DNA from: Acanthaster planci
Taxonomy: Eukaryota; Echinodermata; Asteroidea; Valvatida; Acanthasteridae
Direction: 5' to 3'
NCBI RefSeq assembly: GCF_001949145.1
Contig: NW_019091394.1
Location: forward strand, 1,523,961-1,566,463
Length of the DNA: 42,503 nucleotides
Shown here: positions 1 to 12,500 of the stretch, piece by piece
How the letters are laid out: every line of letters begins with the position of its first letter
Numbering within the stretch: position 1 is the stretch's first letter
Notes under the pieces: generated by a model
The model's input: the letters and a program-made list of their open reading frames with translations, nothing else
What the model was told of the DNA's origin: nothing
The model's database searches: none
Position numbers and translations under genes: made by a program

Positions 1-458
1 TTAGGGATTGGACAGGTAAGGGGGAGTACCCCTCCGTCCCATATCTTGCCTGGTATATACGTCAGAAGCATTATGAAACATAAAGGGACTTGACAAGGAA
101 TACGTGGATTAAAATGACGAAAATGTGTGTTCTGCACTAACAAAACTGGGTACAAAGATTATTCAGGGTCTGTCGCATCCTTTCAGAAAATGAAACTCCC
201 AAACGGAAAGTTCATGTTCTCTTTAACAGGAAACGGAAAGTAAATAGCTTGGTTTTCCCTGGATTTTTGTAAATGAACGATGACCTCGTTTGTGCCGCAA
301 ATTTTGTCAATATCCCTTCGCTGTACTTTTTCTTTTGGAATGGGAGGAGGGGTTGATTTTTTTTTTCCCTCCCAATATCACCAGAAGCATTTGTCACAGT
401 GAATCAGCCGAAATCTCACGCCTGCCGGGTCTTGTTTTTTTTAATCGTGTCCTCACAG
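1..458 (+). other. FNDC3 intron, 3' part
   Basis: No coding similarity is visible. The only functional signal is the acceptor (T-rich tract then cctcacag) at its end. The preceding FNDC3 exon must lie before the window. Confidence 0.7.
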
Positions 459-583
459 GGGAGTGGTTCGGGCAGTTTCGTGGATGTCTACGAGGGACCG
501 GACAGGATGTTCAAGGTCACCAAGCTGCAGCCGTCCACGCTGTACAGGTTCCGTCTGCAAGCCATCAACGACTTCGGGGCCAG
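459..583 (+). CDS. FNDC3: FNDC3 exon a (first in window)
   Basis: Acceptor cctcacag and donor gtgaga. It encodes the second half of an FN3 domain (VYEGPDRMFKVTKLQPSTLY, then FRLQAINDFGA) and ends after two bases of a Ser codon completed by the next exon. The upstream exon is outside the window. Confidence 0.88.
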
Positions 584-3500
584 GTGAGATCCACGCGGAA
601 GCACTAGTGCTCTTGCCTCGTGCCCATAAAAATGTACTGGACTATGGGGCAGCGCGGACATCCGGGATTCTTCGCAAAATGACAGGTGCTGCGCTGCTGA
701 AAACAGCGACCTTGGCAACGTACGCATGCACCAGCCAGTCCGAGGATCGGGTTATACAATGGTTTCTTTGATCTGTACATACGCGCGCGCTCGTTGCAGT
801 TGTTTTCACCGGCCGCGGTGTGTTTGCTACCCGTATTTTTGTGAAACTCCCAGATGCCCACGCTGCCCCATATCCGCAGTACTGTCTTTCTTACACTCAC
901 ACTTGTACACGTATTTGCTGCACTGCAGCTGCTGTGTTTTACTACTCGTAGTTACATATCCTCGAGTCCCATTTCCCTACTCATACTCACCCTCATGGAA
1001 AGGTACTCAGTTACAACCACATGTACTTCTCATTCTTGTGTGGGAGAAAGGTAACATATCAGCTACGGGAGAGCCTAGCGAAGGATAGCAGGGAACCTGA
1101 GCTCGGGCCATGCCTGTGTCAGATTTCTGTGTACATGTACTCTGTTTTTGAATGACAGAGGGCAGTGTGTTGCCTAGAAACAATGTCCGGGGGGATGGAG
1201 GGGGGCCGACGCGCATCCCGTGGGCATTCTTGTTGGAGTGTTCTCAATCTAGTCCTGTGCTGACCCATGGCATTTTCAACTGGGTGCTGAGGCGCATGGC
1301 AGTAGCAGCGCCAAAGAGAATTCACCCAGCATTTCTTCTTATTACTAGCGATGCGTAACTTGGGTGCACCACTATCTCGGGCTACCTTGGTAAATGGGTA
1401 GCTTGCGTGTCGTAAGCCCTTTGGGGAACTGGTGCGGAAGTCATTTCCTGATGTAATTCACCCGACCTGAGGGCTGGTCATGTGGCTGAGCTGATCCAAC
1501 TGATTTGGTCAAGTTCGAGTCAGATTACTGATGAAGAAAATGCTGGCCCCGAAAACTCCACAAGACAGCCTGGCCCTGTGGGGAGAAATGATCTTGTGAC
1601 GCAATACCTAAACGGAGGTGCCAGTGCGTCAGCTACACTAGTTATTTCATTGCTACATGATACACCCCCACCCCAAAACATATGCAGAGTTGCTGAGAAG
1701 TTTTCCAAACACGTTTGTTCAAAAACATCTGGTATAGTGCAGATCAAGCCAAATCCTATGCAGGTTTTCTTCGTGGTTTCCCACTCTCCACAGACATTCT
1801 TTTTTCAACATCCTGCTTTTTTTCAAAACGTGAAAGCCATGACAACCTTGTTTCTGTCTTTCCTTGTGTGAGTCCAATCAGTACCAATTACTGCTCTTCC
1901 TTGTGACACAAGCTTTAGCAGAAAGCGGCAAACCCCCCCCATCCCTCATAGGAAGAGAGCCATTAACGGAAACCCCAGTTGTAGGAACCAAAATTAAAGA
2001 AGCCGTTTTGTCAACATTCTAAATATGTCATGACTTTGACATTTAAGACTCAAGGGGGAAAGTTCCCATCTGGTGAAATTTGTTGGGAACGTTTTGGTTC
2101 TGTGAGATATTTACTTATTTTAAGAGAGTGCTCTCCACGCAGGAGTCATGTCCTGGGTCACATATGGTCATATCAGAGGTGGCATGTGACTGTTACCTTC
2201 GGAGCAGGGACGCTAATTGGGGGGCACTAATTCGGGCGTGGTTGCTCTGTCAGTAAGGAACCCATCAATGTGTTCCCATTGTCAGCAGGTTTCAATTCTG
2301 GTATTCAAGTCCTGGTCCAGGTATTGTCGGTTGAGTCATTTATTTGTCATTACCAAAGCGCTGAAGATGCCAGCCTGCGAGTCGGAGCCCAACGTACCAT
2401 TTGTCCTTACTCAAGTCTGATTTCCAAATCGCAAAAAGCATGGGAAAGCTGTGCCGGTGAGTCAGAGTCACAAGTCTTACAGGAGATTTTCCAGTGAGCT
2501 CCAACATTTTTGACATTTTTTCCAACAGTTGGAATCGAATCAACCAGTGAATCAGCCCTTAATGGATTCGAACCTCGGACAGTTTGGGTTGAAAGCAGGA
2601 CATGTTTAAGGTGTAACTCAGCCGTGCGCTTGTTAGTTCACTCTGATCCCCGTGTCTTTCTTGCAGTGACTTCAGTCCAGAGGTCAGTTACTACTCCTCA
2701 GGCAGCGCCCCTAACCAGCCCGAACCACCCACGCTAAGAGAGGCGAGTGCCCACAGCTTGCACCTGGAATGGGAAAAGAGTGCCGGGGAGATCAATGGGT
2801 ATATTCTGGAGATGGATGACGAGACGAAGGTGAGTGCCAGCGGGAGAAAAAGAACAGAGAGGAAAGCAGAAAGCCTGAGAGAAATTATGACCACCCTGCC
2901 TGGTGGAAGATGACACGCTGCAGGGTGTTTTGTTAGCTCTGTGTGCACGGATACTGTTCCGGCACTGTCTCAAACATTTGTCATTATTATTGTTTTGTTT
3001 TTAGTTTCAAAGTCCGTCTGATAATGAAATCAGGGATTCCTCAAAAGTCCCCTTGGCGCGCTGTAGCTCATGAGCCTTAGGAAACCTGCTGAGAGGAGAC
3101 AGAAGAAGTTATAGTTTTAGTGGTGGGAGGAAAATCGCAGGATAATGTTATAGTACAACCTGGGGACTCAAGTAGGGACCGAAAACCCCATCCATATGTA
3201 GATGGAGCTTGGAGTTGAACCCGGGCCGCAGAGGTGAAAGGCGAGGAAAGAAGCACTACGCCAACCTGACTCCCCATTTTTGGCTGCCCTCATTGGCTAC
3301 CTAGTTGTTAATTGTTGCAGATCGGTCCGTTACAAGTCCTCAGAAAGTCCAGCACAAGTCCTCACAAGTCACTAACAAGTCACGCAGTCCCCAGACAGAG
3401 TCACATGCTTTCCTTTGTTGTTGACCATCCCGTGTTACTTGTGACAAGAAATAAGCTTTGTCACGTATGTGGAATGACTTATGAGGAATCTGCTACGATT

Positions 3501-6500
3501 TCAGATTGCTTTAAGCATATTTAACCAGAGCGTGACTTCAAACTAGTAGGGAGCAAGACTCTGGCCACCAGGCAAAACTTGTCCTGGTTAAAGTAAAACA
3601 AAACACTTGTGAAAAACTTTCTGAGAATCACACTAAATTAGACCGTCTTTATTCATGTGTAGGTCAAAACTGGTGCGACAATTCCATCAAAGTCTCTCTT
3701 TACATCAATATGGTTGAGTGTACACAGTACAATTAAAGGAATGCATTGTATAGCAGAATAGGAACAGTTGCTGTAGGTCTGTGATGGTGAACAACTATAG
3801 TACACCGTAGACTTGCTACAGGCAACTGGTTACACATAAGATTGATCCACTGACTGTGCAAAGTTGAGCTCTCTCCAGAAGATAAGAGTGGATGGTGTTT
3901 TGCCACGAGAAACCACAAAATCAGGTTTTACAGTAAAACTTGATGTTTTGAGCCCGTTAACAGGGCACAGTTTGCGTCCGAGCATTTTTTTTTTCTCTGA
4001 GATGTTGTACGGGCTCTTGTGGTGTCATTGCAGAGGTATGGCTTCCAGGTTGTGTATCGAGGAGAGGAGACGAATCATCAATGCAAAAACCTTGCCAGGA
4101 ATTCAGAGTTTAAATTCAGGGTAAGTGATCAAATTTGGACCTGGGGGCTTCACGTTTCTGTGCAGAAACAAGGAAGATCAACAAAGAACTGATCCCAAGA
4201 TGAGTATGTGATCACTGCATGACGTTTTTTGGCTGGTAGCCTATTTTTGCTGAACAAAATTTATCCTGTGCGAGGTAAATATCTGAGCTCAGAAGCTCTG
4301 TCGAATTGAGCTTTTAGAGTCTTGCTTTTGAGCTCAAACAGTTTCTGAGATAAACAAACAAACTGACCAACAAACACATTAAGAGGATCAAGATGAATGA
4401 AAACACCTTTTCCTGGTTTGCAGTTATGTGCCTTTAACGAAGAGGGAAACAGTCGGTCGAGTGGAGTGGTGGCCTTCCAGACTCTGCCTGACGTGCCGCG
4501 CGCGCCTTGCAAGCTGTCACTCAAGGGCAAAGTGCACTCCACGGGCTTCAAGGTCTCATGGGGTAAGTGGGCCCTTTGAACGTTGCGGCTACGGCTAGGA
4601 ATATTAGATGACCTCATGGAAGCCAGTAGCTAGGGCTCCAACCACTTTCCCATGGACACCCATGTTACCCCTCGCAGCCGCCAGTTGATTCGGACAAGGC
4701 TTGTCCTTCAGACTTAAAAACTTAAAAACGTGCAAAGTCAAAAGGCTCTATAATTCTGTATTCCAAGCACTCACTTCTGGTAGGAAAGTCTTTTTTTAAG
4801 GTTTAAAGTATTGGCAACTTGTAACAGGTGTTTTCTTGCCTTTGCTTTCATTCTCGGCAGACCCGCCAAAGGATGCTGGAGGTTCAGATGTCACGTCATA
4901 TTGTTTGCAAATGAACAACGGAACAAGTGAGTACCGGAACTTCGTATAGAGAGGCAACTTTCCAGAACACTTTAGACGTCAAAGCTCACTCTTGGAAGCT
5001 GAGATTGAGAAATGGAGCTGATTGTTTGTGTATCGATTGCAGTCACTGGTTTGATCTGGCATTGAGTGATGGCCTTTTTGTGGGACGTTGAGGGCTCATG
5101 TGTTGCGGGTTAGGGCGCATATTGATTTATTCTTTATGACATTATGAGCAAAGTTTCACACAGTTGATGGGTTTTGAATTACGCATGAGGTTTTATGTCA
5201 CAGCGAGTGCCTTGCAATTGATCCTTCCCATCGCTTTACTTCCGCCTCCAGATGAACCGTTTCGGTCAGTTTACGAGGGCTTGGAGAGGGAATGCAACCT
5301 AGACAACCTGGAGCCAGGCCACACCTACAGACTGAGGGTCCAGTGCTCCAGTAGAGGAGGAGAAAGTGCGGTAAGATTTCAAATGGTTGAGATGTTGGAA
5401 CACATGCAGACGTTGTTTGATGCACTAATTGGTGACGTTGGTGAACACGAATCTAAACTTTCAACTCTAAAGGAAGTCAAGAGTTTTGATTGGTTATGAT
5501 GCATGAAAAATAACAGCCTTTGTACCGAAACCAGATTCAAGGAAATCCGCCTGGAAGTTTGGGAAGGTTTGCGGGATTAAGAAAGGTTGAGCCCAGCCAC
5601 TGTTAGTTCATACAGGGCTTAGTGCCCCTTGAAAGTTTAAAGTGTCATCGGGCAGTGTTGTATTTGAGTCCATCCCAAGTCCTGTCACAAGTCCCTTCAA
5701 AAGACCAGTCATAAGTATAAAACAGGGTGAACAATGACGAAAGAATGCTTTGGTCACAGCTCATTTGGATATCTTTTGAATTGGCGTAAGACTGAATGAC
5801 CATTACGGGGACTTGTGATGGACTCAAAGACAGAACTGTCGTTGGGCTCCAACTCAGTGGTGGTTTTTCGATCACAGCATTTGAGTTGATCATTACGGTG
5901 TTTGTCTCAAAGACATTTCCGCCCGGGACTGAGATGCCGCCTGTCGGAGCACTTCACCGCAGTCTGCAGCCCTGAATTGCAGAAATGCTGGATCTGTCCC
6001 CCCCCCCCGGCTGTGTCACTTCATACCCAACCTTGAACAAGGGGAAGTGAAGGAGGGTAAACGTGAACTGTGGAAGGAAAGAGAGGAGGGGGGATGGGAA
6101 GTTGCGATGACTCGCTCCGAGTGATACCCACTAAGGGTGTTTTGCAAGCATTCCTGACTGCAGCTCCAGAGGGCCGTCTCCCCTCTTCCTCCCGTGTTTT
6201 TTGCTGGCTGACAGCTAGTGGGGAAGTAACGTAGTCCCTTGCAAGGTTAAAGGGATCAATCTTTAGGCTGGCCTCTTTCTTTCTCTCAAGAAAGAAAAAA
6301 ATTCAGCAAAAACAACCTCAGCTGTGCGTCTCGTTCCATCATCCTGTTAATTTGTGGGGAAGCGAGTCCCACGTGAAGCCATCAGCGGCTTCCCTTCCTT
6401 AAGCTCATCTGTAACGAGACTTGTCATTTTTTTGGCCCGTAGCCTCACTTGCGCTTAGGGGCCAAGTGCATCACTCACCTTCTCACGAGTCTGAAGGCTG

Positions 6501-9500
6501 TCCTGTTGACTCAAAGGCCGAAGTTCTCCTCTTAAAAACTGTCACTGAAATTGGTCTGAAGCAATCGCCCTACTGGGCACTTAGTTTCAGCAAGCGCGTA
6601 CAGTTTCATGCAAATGCTGGTTCATTTTTTTGTGGGGGGGGGAAGTGGCAGATGAACGACCAGTAGCTGTGTAGCAGGAATGCAAAACTGTTGGACCCCT
6701 GAGCTTGACTCAGGTTTCCGACAGAACACTTTGAGTTCACTTAAATTGAGTTCAATTCAAAGCACTCTAATTTATAGAGGCAATGGCGTATGGTTGGACA
6801 GCTCACTATAAAAACACAAGTCGAACAATTAACACAATTGGCAGTTGAACGAACGTACAAGTCTTTTAACAGTTGCAAGCTGCTTGAATGCACACTTGAC
6901 AAATGAAACAATACGCCTTCAAGATACAGGTATCCAGCATTTTAAAGTCAAACATCCACTGGAATAATGACACCTGAATGTACCTGTCAACTCCCTCTTC
7001 ATCTTTGTCTTTCACCTTCCATCGTAGGTGAAACCAGAAGTACCTTGAGCTGTGGATGCGGTTAATCCTAAATGTGTGAATTTTCTTTCTGAAGTTCACC
7101 CTATGCTCTGCCTCCAGCGATAAATGTGCTCAGAACGAACACACACGCCACCGGTTATGGGAGCAGAAGGAACAAACAAACTGTCACCTGTTGAAGTTAG
7201 GATGCTCCACACCATTTACAAAACTTCTGAATTCCTGCCTTGCATTTCACGTCTCAGATTTTCCCATGGCCCACGTTGGTGCCCTCTGCCGCAGCAGTCG
7301 ATAGATGTTAGATCCCTCCAGCGCTAGTTGTGTTTTTGCTGTTGACGGAAGGAAAATTAGCAGAGTTAAATGAAGGGTGCTAAATAACGTGGCCAGCTGT
7401 TTCTTGTTTTTCTCTCATTGCAGTTTTCAGACGTCTGCAGTGTCACAACGTTTCCAGTTTGTCCAGGCCAGTGCCTACCTCCAAGGTTACACGGCAAGCC
7501 ACGGGCAACGTCCGTCAACCTCAGATGGAGTAAGACTGTCACTTTAGCTTGCCTCTTTGTCATACGTCTGTGCTGTTTCCATCAAAGCACAGACCGAACT
7601 TGGATAAACTGCTTTGCCTGTAATGGATAGAACATGAAAATATCAATTTTTTTTTTTTTCAATAAATTCCTCCCAAGAAGCAATCTGAATTTGAACTGAT
7701 CGATAACTGAATAATTGGTGGAGGTTACATTTTCAGTGTTTCGTCTGCAGGTGTTGAACAAAAAAGGTCGAATAAAACATGCAACAGGCATTATCTCCAA
7801 GATAGGGCAGCCAAGCATCCACACTGTTTCATGTTTGCAGGCTAACACGCGCAAGGCCGTAAAATGACCACATCTTAAATCTCAGTTGTCATATTGAATT
7901 CCAACTTAACATTTGTATTGATAACGAGTATGCTAACAGCCGCGTTCTTATCCTGCGGTCCCCTCGCTGGCTGTGAGATGGTCCCAATAAATCTGGCTTT
8001 TTAAGGGTCAAGGGCCCTCAGAAATGAAGTCCTTTGGTTGAGTTGGGGCGGTAATATCTACCATATTGTTCAATCTCGCTTCAAACTCTTAGGTCCGCCG
8101 GAGTACCACGGGGGCACATCTCTGCAGGAGTACACGATGGAGATGACCACAGCAGCTGACGACACACCAAAGGAGGTCTACCGAGGCGGCACGTCCATCA
8201 TGGAGTGCACGGTTGGCACCCTGCTGCCCGGTAGACCGTATGCCTTCAGGCTAAGGGCGTTCAACCGAATTGGGGTGAGCAGTGGATGTAATTTGCCTTT
8301 GCGAGTGAGGTTTGCACGGCACGCTTGACCCTAACCATGTTGAACCCAACAAAACCTGACACTGGGCTCTTTCTGTGGAATTTCGTTGATGTGAGTAGTG
8401 AACAAAAGAAAAGGCCTTTTTGTTCTAGCTGTTGGTTTCTGCGGGGTTCAGTAGGCTTCACACTTTCTGTTGTTAAATTCTGTCGGATTCAGCAAGGTGC
8501 CCAGAAAAAACCTGATAGGGGTTAGGGTTAATATGGTTTAGCAGAGTTCCTGAACACAGAGGTTTGTTTAGGACCCAAAAACCCCAGGCTGTCAGTAAAG
8601 AAGTCATTGTTAGTCATACTCGGTGAAATTCTTGGGACTTGTCTGTGTCGTGTTTTGCTTCGCACAGAAATTTGCCTGCCAAATTTCTACTGCATGGAGG
8701 CTCTATAAAATGGGGCATTTTCACATCTGGGGATCAAGAGCCTGCTTGTGTGCAAGTGAACTTACAACCTATTTGAACTGTGAGCAAATCTGACTTGAAA
8801 TCAAGTCAGTCGCAAGGACTATCGCAAGTGAGTTAAAAGTCAGTCAGTCCCAAGTAACGTCGCCAGCTGGTTAAGTTCAAGGACAAAGAGTAGTATTGTT
8901 CATCGCCAGTTCTTGCTTGTGATGTTACTGGTGACTTATCTTGCGATCGACTTGATTACAATACTGGGAACCGGCCGTGTAACGAGACCACAATTTTCCG
9001 CGTACTTGCACTACTGCAGGCAGGAATCGGGCCAGTGAATTGTTGTTGGTTGTCCCAGAAAGCTGTTACAAGTAGTGCTTGTACCAAGAAAAGTGTTGCA
9101 TCCTCTGCAAGAACATATCCAAGGTTCAGTTTTTTGACCTACATGCAGCCTGGCCCCTTGTCGGACCCCCTGCACGTGACGACGGCTGCGGGACCGCCGG
9201 ACAGCCCCACGGAACTGGTGGTCAGCAGTCGGGGCACCAGTGTGGCCTACGTCTCGTGGGAGAAGCCCTGCTGCAACGGGGCAGAGGTGCACGAGTACCG
9301 GCTGGAGAGGGCCTCGCAGAATGGTTCCTTCTCCACGGTGAGTTCAAAGCGAAAGGCTGACAAAGAACTGGTCACGATTCTCCGACATTCCATCACGAAT
9401 ACAGTGTTGTACTCTGGTTGAGACCATTTGTTGAGTGACCGAATTTCCACCTGAACATTTCCGTGTCTGGTGTTGGGGCTTAAGTCGTGCTTTTGAATGA

Positions 9501-12500
9501 TACTTCAAATGTAGCAGTCTCAGGGGGTAATTTATGCACATTGCAGTCACGGATATCCATCACAATTTGGCTAACTTGCGCTGTGGTACTGTTTTTCGTT
9601 GCAAGCAGGGCGTATGTCCATTCGGCAAACAGTCATATATTAAAACTGAAAGTGTATACTTGATACGTTTGTATAGCTGAGGGTCTAGTTATTCAGAGGT
9701 GGTCATCGGTGTACAGCAGTACCTCCTGCATCCAGTGTTAATGCGCGCTATGTCCTTTCCTCCTTTTACCGTTAGGTCTACAACGGGTTTGCCCCCTACT
9801 GCGAGCTCAAGTTCCTCCAGCCGGCCACCTTCTACTACCTGCGGGTCCAGGCCATCAACTCGGCCGGCCCAGGCCCTTTTAGTGACGTGGCCACCTATGA
9901 GTCGCCCCCTTCATCCCCGGAGGCGGTGGCCTCGCTCCGCCTCCTCTCCTCCACCTCGGAGTCCCTGCTGATCCGCTGGACGGAGCCCAACTGCTGCGGC
10001 GCAGAGATCCTGTCCTACAACATCGACATTGGGGAGAAGCCCGTCATCTCGGTGCCAGGCCACGCCAAGGAGCACTGCTTGGAGATGCTGCAGCCCAACA
10101 CCAAGTACAGGTAAAGAAGGACAGACTTGGTACCTAAATGCCCCTCATGACCCCTCACCCTGCATCCTAACCGTGAACCTTAACTTTACTCAACCCTTAA
10201 CCTAACCATCCCCGACCCATCAAAATCTACCATGGACAGATGAGGAGTTTGCAAGATTTGAGCGAGGTAGCACCCAGTTATTTATTACAGGATTATTTGA
10301 TTTCTCCCAGAAATTAAAGCGCACAGTTGATTTCCTACACTTTCTGTGAGCTAGGAAGATTCTGGAAGTCTCCTTGCAAGACTGCATCAGGAGTTTGGGT
10401 TAATCTGTTGATACCATGTATTGGGTGTTTCGATTTGGGAATCTTTAAGTTAAAGTGTTTAACACAGGACGTTCAGGTTGCAACCAGGTTGCAAGGTTTG
10501 AGAACCCATTGCACGTGGTGATAAAATAAGTGGCAAAAGTGTAGAATTTACCATCATGTAAAGGTATTGCGCTATCATTTTATCTCACGTTGCTAGTCCT
10601 GGGAGCATTTATTGAAGTCAGTTACAGCTTTTTATCGATTGACTCAAAACTCCACTCCTGAATTTTAGTGCTGTCAGTCCTAAAATTGACTTTAACAGTC
10701 CATGACACCAGCGAGAAAGAGATCGGAGGTTCACATCCCACCCTTGACACTGCTTTGCATAACTCAATGACTTCCCGTCCCTCCACCCTCCTTTCTCCCC
10801 ACCCTCTCCACCTCCTCACCCCCTCCAAGGATACGCATCCAGGCCGTCAACAGCATCGGCGTGGGCCCCTACAGTGCCTCCCTCAAGGTCACAACCAAAG
10901 CGCTTCCCCCGGACCCGCCCCGTCTGGAGTGTGCCCTCTATAGCCACCAGAGCCTCAAGCTGAAGTGGGGCGACAGCGTCAAGTCGCCGGTGGACGTCCG
11001 GATACAGAACTACACACTCGAGATGGAGGACAGGAAAGGAAGGTGGGAATGGCTCTTGAGAGAGTTCAGCTCATCGAAGCTCTGAACCTGTTGAAACTTC
11101 AAATCTACCTTAGAGACTGTAATCATGTTGTCTGTATGGCCTATATTTTAACCCAAAAATGAAGAAAATTGACCATGCCATATTGTGCAGTGGAGTCATA
11201 TTGAGCAGTCCACAGTCAACCAAATAAAAAGCTACCCCTCTGTCCTTTCGGTTTGTGAAGATGACTCTTGAAAATCATTTTTTTTCCGGCAAGACATACA
11301 TAAAGGGAAAGGAAGCCACATTCTTTATGTTATCGTCTGGATCAACTGCAGAAAGAGTTGCTTATCGATTGCCCTCATTGACCTTGCTGACCTTCGATAG
11401 TCTCAAATGACCTCACTGACCTTTTACCCCTCGCGATCTGTCTCTTACCAGGTACTGTATGGTGTACTCTGGTGCTAACGTCTCCCACAAGGTCTCCAAG
11501 CTGAGCGAGCAGACGTCCTACCGATTCCGCATCTTTGCCAGCAACGACGCCGGCGATGGCCCATACTCGGAGAGTTACACCTTCACAACGACCAAAGCAC
11601 CGCCTCCCTGCTTAAAAAGTAAGCTGTATATGAAACCCGGCGAGGGAGATGACTGTACCGGATCCCTTGCTTGCCTCCCAGGCTTGAGCTTGCCAGCTGC
11701 GTCTGTTGCTTGTGCACAAAGTCACTGAGAGCTCAAAAATTCATTCCTTTTTAGTTCGGCTGTGAGAAGATTTGCCTTTGCATGCCATGCTCGAGTGCAA
11801 CCGTTGTCAGAAGCCCTCCAAAGTCCAAACGTAGAACTCGGTCAGTACAGGAGTGTTTTGCTTTGTTCAGCATGGGAGTAAAACGAACTGACGCACAGAG
11901 CTTTGCTCATTCCATTTTTCCTGCAGCGGCTTTCACGCCTACAGCCACAGCTTTCCACTGCATGGATTGTAGGCCCTCCGAGTGCTTTTGAGCCCGTGAA
12001 AATTTACTTGTGGTTGCTGAGTGGACCGTGAATGATCAATCACTCTTCCCTCTGTGCTCGCTTTTCTTTTGGTTAGCTCCCAAAGTTAGCCACGTCACGG
12101 AAGACTGCTGTGTTGTCGTGTGGCAGGCCCTCGGTAATATCCAGAACGACGTTGTCATCTACCAGTGCCAGTGCCAGAGAGTCAGAGACAGCGAGATCAA
12201 ACTGGTAAGTTTTTTAGCCTGGGCTCAACAATGCGCAAATATCAAAGGGTGTCGCTTCCAGGGTAATTGCCTGTGGGAGCCCTGTTGGACTGTGCGGATG
12301 GGAGTGAGTGTTTGATGGTGGTAGTGTCTCAAACGCTTTAACCCTTGCTCTTGTTTACACTCCAATGCACTCCAACATTCCCGTTAAAAAAAGTGGCTAT
12401 GTTTATTACGTGGCCCTCCACTAACGGCCACACCATTTCAATGGAGAAACTGTGTACACTTCAAGGAACTGCAAAGAAAACTTGCGGTCAACTTGGTCCA

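Noticed and set aside
2220-2310. tRNA gene
   Set aside because: It has A- and B-box-like words but no closed acceptor stem; at most an old SINE head.
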